Shown here piece by piece: positions 37,564 to 47,316 of a stretch of DNA of 64,000 bases. Source of the stretch: Desulfobacterales bacterium (GTDB taxonomy: Bacteria; Desulfobacterota; Desulfobulbia; Desulfobulbales; JAGXFP01). Both the position numbers and the translations under genes were made by a program. Position 1 is the stretch's first letter. Every line of letters starts with the position of its first letter. The stretch is from contig JAGXFP010000047.1 in the NCBI GenBank assembly GCA_024637225.1, positions 1 to 64,000 on the forward strand, in the 5' to 3' direction. The notes below the pieces were generated by a model, which ran no database searches, was not told the origin of the DNA, and saw nothing but the letters and a program-made list of their open reading frames with translations.

Positions 37564-39542
37564 AAAAACCAATCTTACTTTCAGCCATTGTATTAGTGAT
37601 TCTGATGGGAGCTTCCGTCAGTTTCGCGGATTATAAGGATATCGCCGACGGAGTAGACTCCGTCTTTAAATTCTGGGCCGGCGGCTCGCTGCGGGAAACC
37701 GACACCACCGTCAATGAAAGCTTCGCCGACCAACAATCCCCCCCTCTTCCCGAAGCAGACGGCCGAGTCGGAACCGCCAAGGCCGGCGAGTACTACTATG
37801 GCGAAAGCTCGGCCAGCGGCGGTTTCTTTTTAAAGACGGCCAAACTGCCCCAGCGCATCCACCTGGAATTGGATTATTTTAACGACAAGGAATGGTACGG
37901 AGATTTCCGCTATTCATATCTGGACTATGTGCAGATCCGGGTCTTGCCCCGCCGCCTCTATCACAACCTCGACAATATCACGATTTACGACTTCACTCCC
38001 ACCGACCCGACCTTCTCCGAAATCGAAATAAATGACCAGGGCATCGACGACTACGGATTGCGCACCGACATCAACAAGTACAAGCTCCGCTTTAAAACAC
38101 CCAATTTTCCCTTCCATCTTTATGGTAACGGAGAGACCGTAAGGCGAGCAGGCACCCGGCAGGATCGTTTTCTGGGCGGCTCCGCTTTCTTCTCTGATCT
38201 GCTCAGAACCACCGAGAGCCGTGAAGTCGACCAGGAGAAACTGGAGTACACCATTGGCGCCAACGCCCACCTGGGAATGATCGAATTCGACCTTTCCCAT
38301 AAAAACCGTAATTTCGAGAGCGACGTGGACGCCCCCACCTACGATTACACAGGCGGCACTTCCGTGCACGGCGTCACCCCGGAACTTGAGGCAACCACCG
38401 ATACCCTGAAGATCCATACTTCCCATTCGGGCCGGATTTTTGCCGCCGCCACATTTTCACAGTTGAAAAGCGAAAACACAGACAGCGGCGCCGAAGCGGA
38501 AAACACATTGAGCTACGGGGAGATATTCTGGCTGCCCGCCACTTATCTGGCGATGACCGCAAAGTTCCGCCACCAGGAAAATGAATCCAGCTCCCCCGAC
38601 ACGGTTACGGGAACCGACTGGCAGGGAAACAGCACTACTTATATCGTCAATCCCGGCGTTGTGTCCGATACAGATACCGCCATTTTCAGTATTCGCTACT
38701 CTCTTATTCCTAAAACAAACCTTAATTTCAAATACACTAAAAAGATCAAAGAGGTCGATGATCAATCCGCCCAGGACTGGAGTACACCTCCCAAAAGGAC
38801 CAAGGACGAATATGAACTTGGACTGAGCAACTGGGTTATTCCGAAGGTCAGGACTACCGCCAAGTTTATTCATACCAGGGTTTCGACCGACTTAGATCCG
38901 AACTCGATAAACAATATGCCGGATCAGACCAATCAGGTCAATCTCGGGATGACCTGGACCATAACCCCTAAAATCATGACCTACGGCAACGCTTATGTGG
39001 CCAGGGAAGACACGGACAGCAACCGAATGGGAGGCGGCATCACCAACGCCAACGAGGCCGAAGCGTTGCGGCAGCGATATCTGTTAAGCATCGCCTTTAT
39101 GCCCACTGACAAGTTGACTATTTCACCCACCTATACTTATTTGTCCGACGAGGAAAGCCGGGATATAGTCTGGAACGCCGCGATCGACTCCGATTACACC
39201 AATGAACAGACCGCCCATAACTACGCACTAAACCTGCTCTACATGCCCGCCGAGATACTGGCCTTCAACTGTTCGGTAGACTACACAACAAGCGACGGCA
39301 ATTACTACCCGAGTCATCCCTTTATCGCTTCGACCGGCAGTTACAACACCGTCGAAGTCGCTCAGTTTTCCAGGGTGCGCACAGAGGAGATCAATGTGCG
39401 TTTCGATACCGATTTAGACCTCGACCATGGTTGGGGAATCGGCCTGAATCTCCGCTACACCGATTGGCGGGATGACTCATTCGACAATCCGGCCGATGGC
39501 GAATTCCTGGGCGGTCTGCTGAAGTTAACCAAGGTTATGTGA
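37560..39542 (+). CDS. MtrB/PioB-like outer membrane beta-barrel protein
   Basis: Start ATG 37560 overlaps the cytochrome stop. Signal peptide MKKPILLSAIVLVILMGASVSFA; alternating amphipathic strands; adjacent to MtrA-like cytochrome. Confidence 0.85.
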   Translation: MKKPILLSAIVLVILMGASVSFADYKDIADGVDSVFKFWAGGSLRETDTTVNESFADQQSPPLPEADGRVGTAKAGEYYYGESSASGGFFLKTAKLPQRIHLELDYFNDKEWYGDFRYSYLDYVQIRVLPRRLYHNLDNITIYDFTPTDPTFSEIEINDQGIDDYGLRTDINKYKLRFKTPNFPFHLYGNGETVRRAGTRQDRFLGGSAFFSDLLRTTESREVDQEKLEYTIGANAHLGMIEFDLSHKNRNFESDVDAPTYDYTGGTSVHGVTPELEATTDTLKIHTSHSGRIFAAATFSQLKSENTDSGAEAENTLSYGEIFWLPATYLAMTAKFRHQENESSSPDTVTGTDWQGNSTTYIVNPGVVSDTDTAIFSIRYSLIPKTNLNFKYTKKIKEVDDQSAQDWSTPPKRTKDEYELGLSNWVIPKVRTTAKFIHTRVSTDLDPNSINNMPDQTNQVNLGMTWTITPKIMTYGNAYVAREDTDSNRMGGGITNANEAEALRQRYLLSIAFMPTDKLTISPTYTYLSDEESRDIVWNAAIDSDYTNEQTAHNYALNLLYMPAEILAFNCSVDYTTSDGNYYPSHPFIASTGSYNTVEVAQFSRVRTEEINVRFDTDLDLDHGWGIGLNLRYTDWRDDSFDNPADGEFLGGLLKLTKVM

Positions 39543-39576
39543 GCTAAATCAAATCCACGCTAAGGATGAACAGGCC

Positions 39577-40482
39577 ATGCTAAAACTTCTTCTTGGTGCA
39601 GCCGTTCTGCTCTTCGCCAATATGCATCAGGTTGCCATGGCGGAGACAGTCGGTGCTTTAATGCCGGCAAAAGATATCCCTTATTATGTGGAGATTCACG
39701 ACACCATGACCCGGGAGTTGCAAAGCCTGAACGCGAATTCCAATGTTATACTCCAAAGACCTTCACCGAACGTGCGGGCCTGGAGCAATGCCACCCGTAA
39801 ACTGGTTATCCTGGGATCGGAAGTTATTGTCGCCTACGGTTCGGCTACGGCGATCTGCGTCGGCAGCGAAAACGAAGATGTGCCGGTGGTATACAGCGGC
39901 GCTTACAAACCGGCCGGGTGCGGGATTGCCGGCAAGGTGACCGGCATGGAATCGACTATTCCACTGGATAGCCTGATCGACAACCTTAAAAAAATCTCCA
40001 AGTTTTCTACACTGGCGATTCTCTATGCCAAGGAAGAGCAGGGTTCGATAATGCAGATGGAAGAAGCAGCCGCCCTGGCCGTTAAAGCCGGAGCCGAAGT
40101 TATCAAAATAGATGTCCACGATGAGAGTTCTTTTGCCCTTCCCGATGTCGATGCGGTCTTTTTGACCGGAGCCGCGACCATCAATCAAAAAGAAAACCTC
40201 GAAGCCATCATAACAAGCGCCCGCGCCAAGAAAATCGCCAGCGCCTCGGTCTTGAGCGGCACCTGTGAACTCGGCGTGCTTATATCGTTGTCGGCCAACC
40301 CGGAACATCAGGGTATAGGGACCGCGAAAATGGTGGCGGCAATCCTGGATGGAAAAAGTCCCGGGGACATCCCGCCCGATAAAAACCCGGAGGCCGAGAT
40401 GACCATCAACCTCAAGGAGGCCAAGGAACTTGGTTTCAGTGTCCCCTTTGAACTGCTCGGTACCGCCAGGTTGGTAAAATAG
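39577..40482 (+). CDS. ABC transporter substrate-binding protein-like (TrpX/PF04392-type)
   Basis: Signal peptide then TVGALMPAKDIPYYVEIHDTMTREL...EVIVAYGSATAICVG...DVPVVYSG; no ABC permease/ATPase nearby. Confidence 0.7.
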   Translation: MLKLLLGAAVLLFANMHQVAMAETVGALMPAKDIPYYVEIHDTMTRELQSLNANSNVILQRPSPNVRAWSNATRKLVILGSEVIVAYGSATAICVGSENEDVPVVYSGAYKPAGCGIAGKVTGMESTIPLDSLIDNLKKISKFSTLAILYAKEEQGSIMQMEEAAALAVKAGAEVIKIDVHDESSFALPDVDAVFLTGAATINQKENLEAIITSARAKKIASASVLSGTCELGVLISLSANPEHQGIGTAKMVAAILDGKSPGDIPPDKNPEAEMTINLKEAKELGFSVPFELLGTARLVK

Positions 40483-40673
40483 TGTTTTATAAATTATCAT
40501 CTCGCTTCAACAGGCATGTTTCCGACCAGTAAATCATCAATCGGCGCATACCGAACGGTTGGGTCACTGCCAAGGCTTTAATTTTTATATCATCAATTTT
40601 ATCGCGTAAATATCTGGAAGGATGAATGGCCGCAAAGTCCCGTAAACCGGCTTGGCCGTGAAAGGAGGAAGTT

Positions 40674-43034
40674 ATGATGTCTGGTAAAAAAGTGATCCTG
40701 TTGGCCGCCTCTCTATTGGCTATGTCACTTTGGGGTTGCAGCACCGATTTCGATGCCGAAAACAATTCGGCCGCAAGCGATGCCACGATATCCGAAGCGA
40801 CCCTGGCTGGGGCGGGAAACTGCGTGGGCTGCCATGAAGATGCCGATCTGAGCACCGCCGACAGCCCCCAGGCCGTAGCCGATTATCTGGCCGGTAAGCA
40901 TGTCATCCATAGCACAAGCATCAATGCCGGTTCTGACTCCGGTTGTCTGGAATGTCATGACCCGCTGGGTGACGGTCCCAGCCTGGAGCAATACATTACT
41001 GACCCGGCTAATATCCCCCTTGATGGACTGGCCGCTGTAACCTGCGAAACCTGCCACGGCGGCGGTGGGGACCATGTAAGCGGGCAACTTCCGGTTCCCT
41101 ATGTAACTCCCGACTACAACCGCTGCGGCCAGTGCCACAACGCAGACGTTGACCACCACAAATACCACCCGGAAGCTGACAGTATTGTCGAGAAAGTCAG
41201 CGCTTCGCCCCATCTAACCGGGGTCCGGAAGACCGAAGCGCCTTGCGCAAAATGCCACTCCGATGAAGGCGCCAAACTCTACAAGAATGTAGTCGGTATT
41301 CCTGCCGTTATTGAAACAAATGCTTCCGCTGCAATAACGAAAGCTTCACCTATCCAGTGCCGGACTTGTCATCAGGCGCACAGTCTTGAACTGCTGCTTG
41401 CCGCCGATGAAAACTATCCGGGTTCAGCCGAATTCAATACCTGCACCAACTGCCACCAGACAGATTATGCCTACCACGGCGAAACCGGTCCGGTGGGACT
41501 CGATCTCGCCAGGGTGATCTACGATACCCATTTTGACGATCCATTTACCCCGGATATAGAAGGTTACAACCTGGGACCCGATCATGATCTGGATGATGAT
41601 CCGCTTACTACTATTTTTGGTTCTGCCAGCGAGCGGGTCTGCCGCGACTGCCATGACGTCCATGAGGCCGATACAACCATAAACAAGCAATGGGCCAACT
41701 CCAGCCATGGCGGAAATATCGCCCAGCTCAAAGCTGCGGCGGTTGTAGCAGCGGGCACCGCGGAAGCTGCCCTGACCGCGGGAGTTGACAGCACCACCGG
41801 CTCGGACTTCCCCGGCGACCTTACCACCGGCGATGCCTGGGAACATTACGACTGGAAAGACACCACCAATCGTGACACCTGCCAGCGCTGCCATACCGCA
41901 ACCGGGGCCAGGAACTACCTTGAGGCGATGATCTCTCTGAATGACGACGATACAACCAACGATATCACCTACGACCCAATCAATAATGACTTCAGTCACC
42001 TGGCCGGCAATGCCCAGGAGATGCTCTACTGCTGGGGCTGCCATGCCAACAACTCCGGCGATCTGCGTAATCCCGGCGGACGCACCATCGAATACGTCGA
42101 TGAGGACGGCGAGCTGCTGCCCGAGTTGCCGGTACTGCCCGATCTGGGCAAGTCCAATGTCTGCAATTCCTGCCACAGCGGCCGAGGCAATATGGATTCC
42201 TATGGTTTGAGCGGAAACCCGTCAACGCCCATGACCTCCGCACCCGGTTACACCGGCAAGAACGTCACCGCAACCCACTACCTGGCCGCTTCGGCAACCA
42301 TTTACCAGGCTCAAACCAAGGTCGGCTATCAGTACCCGGATTTGTCTTACGCCGATAAGTCTTTTTATAGTCATAAATCAATCGGAATTAACTCCGACTC
42401 TCCCGAAACAGGATCCGGGCCTTGTGCTTCCTGTCATCTTGAGGACTCCAATCATCGCCTGCAGATAATCGAAAGGGATGCCGCCGGGATTATTACCGAG
42501 TTAAAGGCCGCGATCTGCGTTTCCTGCCACAACGGGAAAAGCACCCTATTCGTGGCCGCGAGCCTGGTTGGCACAACCCAGGATATTTGGAATGATGTCA
42601 CCGAAACTGCGGTATCGACCACGGTTACTGCTCAGCTGGTCGATGATTCGGTTGCCGAACTCAACTCCAAGTCCGACGGCTTCCATGAAGCACTGGCTAT
42701 TGTCGCCGAGGAATTAGCCGCCGATGGACTTAATTTCACCCCGAATTCATACCCCTATTTTAACGGCCCCAGCTGGGTCAACGAAGGAACCTTCGGAGCG
42801 GCCCATAACCTTAACTATCTTTATAATGAACCGGGCGCTTACGCCCATAACCGCTTTTACGCCAAACGGCTGATCTTCGACTCGATCGACTGGCTGGACG
42901 ACGGAGTGCTTGACGGGACCATTAACATCGATGCCGTGACCTACCCTGACGCAGCCGCCTGGTTCGGGGCGGCCGAGACAGCCGATTCCACGGCCGTCCC
43001 GTCCATTGCCGTGGGTGATGCCAACCGACCCTGA
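40674..43034 (+). CDS. Outer-membrane-type lipoprotein multiheme cytochrome c (13 CxxCH)
   Basis: N-terminal lipobox-like LLAMSLWGC; 13 CxxCH motifs counted in the translation; RBS AAAGGAGG upstream. Confidence 0.9.
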   Translation: MMSGKKVILLAASLLAMSLWGCSTDFDAENNSAASDATISEATLAGAGNCVGCHEDADLSTADSPQAVADYLAGKHVIHSTSINAGSDSGCLECHDPLGDGPSLEQYITDPANIPLDGLAAVTCETCHGGGGDHVSGQLPVPYVTPDYNRCGQCHNADVDHHKYHPEADSIVEKVSASPHLTGVRKTEAPCAKCHSDEGAKLYKNVVGIPAVIETNASAAITKASPIQCRTCHQAHSLELLLAADENYPGSAEFNTCTNCHQTDYAYHGETGPVGLDLARVIYDTHFDDPFTPDIEGYNLGPDHDLDDDPLTTIFGSASERVCRDCHDVHEADTTINKQWANSSHGGNIAQLKAAAVVAAGTAEAALTAGVDSTTGSDFPGDLTTGDAWEHYDWKDTTNRDTCQRCHTATGARNYLEAMISLNDDDTTNDITYDPINNDFSHLAGNAQEMLYCWGCHANNSGDLRNPGGRTIEYVDEDGELLPELPVLPDLGKSNVCNSCHSGRGNMDSYGLSGNPSTPMTSAPGYTGKNVTATHYLAASATIYQAQTKVGYQYPDLSYADKSFYSHKSIGINSDSPETGSGPCASCHLEDSNHRLQIIERDAAGIITELKAAICVSCHNGKSTLFVAASLVGTTQDIWNDVTETAVSTTVTAQLVDDSVAELNSKSDGFHEALAIVAEELAADGLNFTPNSYPYFNGPSWVNEGTFGAAHNLNYLYNEPGAYAHNRFYAKRLIFDSIDWLDDGVLDGTINIDAVTYPDAAAWFGAAETADSTAVPSIAVGDANRP

Positions 43035-43058
43035 TTGAATGAAACATCATATGATCCA

Positions 43059-43116
43059 AAGGTACCGTTATTCCGCTATGAGAGTGATTACGGGTGCCTT
43101 TATTGTTTTTTTATTT
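43059..43116 (+). terminator. Possible rho-independent terminator
   Basis: AAAGGTACCG ... CGGGTGCCTTT followed by ATTGTTTTTTTA; imperfect stem. Confidence 0.45.
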
Positions 43117-43149
43117 ATAAACAAATAAATACTCCTGGCGGAGAAAGAG

Positions 43150-44409
43150 ATGCGCAATAAAAATAATCCACTGATCGTTAAAATACTGATCTTGACCGCA
43201 ATGCTCTGCTTCTCGGTCAGCGCAATGGCAGCCGATCCGGCCGAACTTGTCAGGCTGCGCCATTCATTCGAGTCAGAAAAATCCCGGGTTTCAAGTGAAA
43301 GCGGGCGCCGGGATCTGGTCAACAACTATATTCAGCAGTTGACTGATCTGGCCACCGATCTGAGGATTTACAAAAACGACCGGGAGGGGACTAACGCGGT
43401 CCGTCATGAAATCCGCAATGCTAAAAAAGAACTGGAAGCCGATCTTTCCCTTCCCAAGCCGGAACAGGAACCCACCAAGGCGCAAGCCCCCCCTAGGGCC
43501 GAACCGGAGCCGGTTCCAGTGGACAAACTGGGGCCGACAGTGACCGAATCTGCTACAAAGCCCGAGCCTGGATCGATACCCGAACTAACTGGCGGAAAAT
43601 TCGCTACCAAGCCCGGGCCGGAACCGGCCCCCCTGGACACCAGACCGGAAGCCAGACCCGCACCCCGACCGCAAGCAGATACTCCGGTTACCACGCCGAT
43701 AGCTAAGCCCATGTCCGAGCCTGAACCGCCAAAGGTCAATACTGCGCCTAAAACAAAATCCGCTCCCGCACCGGTGTCTAGCCCTGCAGAGACAGAAACC
43801 AGGCAAGCGCCGAAAAGAGTATCCAAACCGCAGCCGGAATCGGCAGCAAGGAAGAGGGCTCCTGAACCAGAGCCTAAGCCGGCACCAAAACCGGTGGTGA
43901 CCAACGCTGTCAAGCCCGCCGCGACCCCGGTTCCCGCAATACCAGCTCCCAAACCGGTGGTTAAGAAGGCGGCTCCGAAACCACAGCCTGTGCCAGCCGA
44001 GGAGAAAAAAGCCGCTCCCCCAGAAAAACACAGTCCCCAGACCCATGTCAGCAGCGAACAGGGTTTGGCCGGCCCGCCGGGCGTCAATGGTAAAAACGTC
44101 TATACTTTCGAGCTGCCCGGTATAGGAGAAACAACCACTCTCGCTTTCTGGGCAACCGGCAAGGAATCCCTCGATTCATACGGCAAGGTTTGGCTGATTA
44201 CCCCGGAAGGCCGCAGGAACATCCTCGGCATCTGGAAGGAAAGCTATCTTGATAAACCCTCCACCGAGGTTTATTCATATTACAACCTGAAACCGATAGC
44301 CGAGGATATAACCCGGAAGGTTACAACCCCCGGCACCTATAAAGTTGAATTCGAGTGGACCAACGGCAAGGACCCGTTAGTTATCTACCGGGTGGAAATA
44401 ACCTCCTGA
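43150..44409 (+). CDS. Pro/Lys/Glu-rich exported protein with conserved-looking C-terminal domain
   Basis: Signal peptide; ~190-aa low-complexity P-x-P-E/K region; globular C-terminus VYTFELPGIGETTTLAFWATGKESLDSYGKVWLITPEGRRNILGIWKESY. Confidence 0.75.
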   Translation: MRNKNNPLIVKILILTAMLCFSVSAMAADPAELVRLRHSFESEKSRVSSESGRRDLVNNYIQQLTDLATDLRIYKNDREGTNAVRHEIRNAKKELEADLSLPKPEQEPTKAQAPPRAEPEPVPVDKLGPTVTESATKPEPGSIPELTGGKFATKPGPEPAPLDTRPEARPAPRPQADTPVTTPIAKPMSEPEPPKVNTAPKTKSAPAPVSSPAETETRQAPKRVSKPQPESAARKRAPEPEPKPAPKPVVTNAVKPAATPVPAIPAPKPVVKKAAPKPQPVPAEEKKAAPPEKHSPQTHVSSEQGLAGPPGVNGKNVYTFELPGIGETTTLAFWATGKESLDSYGKVWLITPEGRRNILGIWKESYLDKPSTEVYSYYNLKPIAEDITRKVTTPGTYKVEFEWTNGKDPLVIYRVEITS

Positions 44410-44434
44410 ACCTGCGCTTCACCTTGCTACAACT

Positions 44435-44477
44435 GAAAAAGGCCGGCGGATTTAATTATCCGCCGGCCTTTTTATTT
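44435..44477 (+). terminator. Rho-independent terminator
   Basis: AAAAAGGCCGGCGGATTTAATTATCCGCCGGCCTTTTTATTT; 10-bp perfect GC-rich stem. Could act bidirectionally. Confidence 0.85.
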
Positions 44478-44694
44478 GGGCAAATCCCGCCAGGACGAGA
44501 TCGCAACTTATTATTCATCAGAGTTACAAGGACAAGCTTACCGGATGTAGCGGTCCGCTGAAAAGTTCATTTACAATTTTTTACCCTCCTGGCATCCCGG
44601 TAGCGCACCCGAATTGCCAGGCCTGGTGTGGGAAAAATCGTAACCCTTCACCGGGGCGGTCGTCAAAGTACCAAAACCACCGGACTGTAACCGT

Positions 44695-46875
44695 TCAGCA
44701 GGAAGAGTAGCCGCAACTCATACACTGGTTACAGCCGCCGCTGCGCCGCATCGACATCCTGCCGCAAGTCGGGCAGGATGAATAGGTAGAGGGCTCGACG
44801 TAAGGTTCCGGTTCATTCTCCACCTCGTCTTCGCTGCACTTATCAAGTACTTTGGCCAGGGCAGCCGGGATCGAGTAACTGCGGCCAAGATTACCGTTGT
44901 GCCAGGCCCCATCCGAAGAAATATCCTCAAGAGTGCGGGCGATCTTGCCGACCAGGCGATAATCGTGTTGCAGCGCCACGGAAATCACCCGCCCCAGCGC
45001 CTCGGCCAGGCCGTGCAGGGTCGAGCCTGATTTGGTGGTGTTGAGGAATATCTCACGGACATGCCCCTGTTCCCCACGGTTGGCGGTAACATATAACGGA
45101 GCCGGGCCGCGCCATTTGAAGGTGCTGCCCCGCCGTTCGCCCATGTCACTGAATTCCTGGGTTTTGACACCTTTACCGGTTTGGTCCGACAACACTCCTT
45201 CCATCGAAGAGTCTCTGAACATTGTGATTCCTTTCAGATTGCTCTTGCGGGCATAATCGAGAAACTTGCGAATGTCGGCAACCGTAGTTGATGCGGGCAT
45301 ATTGATGGTCTTGGAGACGGCGGTATGATTAAAGGACTGACATGCCTCCAGAATTCTGATTTGCTGATATGGATCAATTTCATGGGCGGTCTGGGTTGCA
45401 ATCCAGTCAAGTTTCTCGGCGCTGTAGGAATAAAACTCGAGGGGCACCAGGGTAAAGTCTTTCCACGATTCGTCGATGTCCTTGACCTTCCGAGTCTGAA
45501 TCATCGAGTAATAAGGTTCGACCCCGGTACAGGTTACCCGCAGCAGTTGCGATATCGAACCGGTCGGAGCCTGGGAGGTGGTTACCGAGTTATAAAGTCC
45601 GCCCATCTCTCTTAAGGGAACAAAGACATTTTCAATTTTTTTCAGCCAGTCCTTGTGGTCGGCAATTGCACTTTTCACAAAGGAGATCGCCTCGGTTTCG
45701 ATCTTGTCGACATAGGTTTTGTTCCATTTCCGGGGTTTGAGCTCCTGGCCCTTCTTTTTACTGATCTCGCCGTAATCAAGACTGCCCTGCATCGAACCGA
45801 GCATCAGGGCGAGCTGGGTTGATTTGGCGAAAAGCGGTGCGTCATGCTCATCGGCATAGGATATTTCGAAATGATTCATGGCATGATGCAGCCCGGTAAA
45901 ACCGATGCCGATCGGCCGGAACTTCAAGGTGTTATCCTTAATCCTTTTCACATTCGGGAAACCGCCCATGTCAAGAATTTCGTTGCCGGCAATGGCGGCA
46001 AGCCGGGCCGCTTCAAAAACATTGACAAGATAGGCATCTTTATCGATTTCCAGACATTTCGAGAGACTTACAGTAAGAAGGTTGCAAGCCGTGTCCTTGG
46101 TGGAAAGGTATTCTCCGCATGGATTAGAAAAGACCGGGTTATACTTGGCCGGTACCGGCGTATTCGCCAAGCTCTTTTTGGTGAACAGCAGGCCGGGATC
46201 CCCCGATTTCCAGATATATTCGGCAATGGTCTGGAGAAGTTCCTCGTTCTCCCAGAACTTTTCATCGGTAACGTTCACTGAAATGTTACATCCCGTATAC
46301 TTGCCGGGATTATCGCCCTTGAAGGTGATGAAATCCATGATGTCGGGAATGTCCCAATTTGCCTGGATCATTAGAGCGCCACGCCTTTTCCCGCCTTGAC
46401 TGATCCGGGCGGAGAGATGGGAAAACCCCTTGGCAAAAGAGACCGGACCCGAGGCGGTGCCCTGGCCGTTATCGACGATGGTGCCGCGAGAACGCAGATT
46501 GCTGACATCGATCCCGCCGCCGCCGGCGTGCTGGAAGATGGAGACCAGATCACGTTCCATATCGAAAATCGCCTCGGTCGAATCCTCGACATCGCCGAGA
46601 GGGTAGCAGGAATAATAACCCTGCCTTGAGGTATGGGGGTTACCGCCGTTCATCAGAAAAGGGGTGGCGGTAATAATCCGGCCATGGGAAAGGGCCTTGG
46701 CGACATCCTCACTTGCAAACTGGCCGCTGACCCTGGTCATCACCTTGGAAAAATCCTCTTCCACCGGGGTGCCGGTCTTGGGATCGCGAATGGCGTAACG
46801 GGCCTGGACCAGATATTGTTCAAAACGCTCCCACTCTTCAAGAGCCTCATCATAAGAAATCGGCAGTTCCATCAA
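44695..46875 (-). CDS. nrdJ: Adenosylcobalamin-dependent (class II) ribonucleoside-diphosphate reductase
   Basis: MNGGNPHTSRQGYYSCYPLGDVEDS, NPCGEYLSTKDTACNLLTVSLS, C-terminal Cys-rich tail SCPTCGRMSMRRSGGCNQCMSCGYSSC. Confidence 0.93.
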   Translation of the reverse strand: MMELPISYDEALEEWERFEQYLVQARYAIRDPKTGTPVEEDFSKVMTRVSGQFASEDVAKALSHGRIITATPFLMNGGNPHTSRQGYYSCYPLGDVEDSTEAIFDMERDLVSIFQHAGGGGIDVSNLRSRGTIVDNGQGTASGPVSFAKGFSHLSARISQGGKRRGALMIQANWDIPDIMDFITFKGDNPGKYTGCNISVNVTDEKFWENEELLQTIAEYIWKSGDPGLLFTKKSLANTPVPAKYNPVFSNPCGEYLSTKDTACNLLTVSLSKCLEIDKDAYLVNVFEAARLAAIAGNEILDMGGFPNVKRIKDNTLKFRPIGIGFTGLHHAMNHFEISYADEHDAPLFAKSTQLALMLGSMQGSLDYGEISKKKGQELKPRKWNKTYVDKIETEAISFVKSAIADHKDWLKKIENVFVPLREMGGLYNSVTTSQAPTGSISQLLRVTCTGVEPYYSMIQTRKVKDIDESWKDFTLVPLEFYSYSAEKLDWIATQTAHEIDPYQQIRILEACQSFNHTAVSKTINMPASTTVADIRKFLDYARKSNLKGITMFRDSSMEGVLSDQTGKGVKTQEFSDMGERRGSTFKWRGPAPLYVTANRGEQGHVREIFLNTTKSGSTLHGLAEALGRVISVALQHDYRLVGKIARTLEDISSDGAWHNGNLGRSYSIPAALAKVLDKCSEDEVENEPEPYVEPSTYSSCPTCGRMSMRRSGGCNQCMSCGYSSC

Positions 46876-47110
46876 TTACTCCTTGTAAATTAAAGTTTTG
46901 GACATTGAAATTAAGATGGCGGGCAAAAAGCCAGGATCACCATTGATGCCACTTCATCCAGACGGAAGAAATCCTGGTAATACCAACGGATTTGAAAAAA
47001 GATTTCTCACCCAGTGTATGCCCAGCAGTTGTTTCGACTTTTTGCGAATTAATCAGATAAGAAAGGCCTGAAAAAAAGACCTGCGCGGATTTATGGAAAA
47101 AGCTTACATA

Positions 47111-47158
47111 ATACAGCATATGGTGTAACTGAAGTCATTATTGCACTATATGCGGTGT
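47111..47158 (-). promoter_or_regulatory. Tandem NrdR-box-like sites upstream of nrdJ
   Basis: ATACAGCATATGGTGT (47111-47126) and GCACTATATGCGGTGT (47143-47158), each 12/16 to the NrdR consensus acaCwAtATaTwGtgt by eye, separated by 16 nt. Confidence 0.6.
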
Positions 47159-47316
47159 ATCCGTCAAGCAGAAAAAATCCGTTCGCGAATGTTTTTTTTG
47201 GATCAGGTCAGGCCTTGGATAAACGACTGATAATAAATTGATGACAAGTTCGAGAAAAGCGAAGGACTAGTTTGCCAGGTAACCGACCAGGGACTAACAG
47301 CTTTGTTGGGCCTCAG

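Noticed and set aside
40500-40673. Canonical GEMM (c-di-GMP/cGAMP) riboswitch
   Set aside because: Only a GCAAAG-like fragment is present; the GCAAACC half and the tetraloop/receptor arrangement are missing.
41424-42176. 250-aa minus-strand ORF inside the 13-heme cytochrome gene
   Set aside because: Antisense shadow of a clear multiheme CDS.
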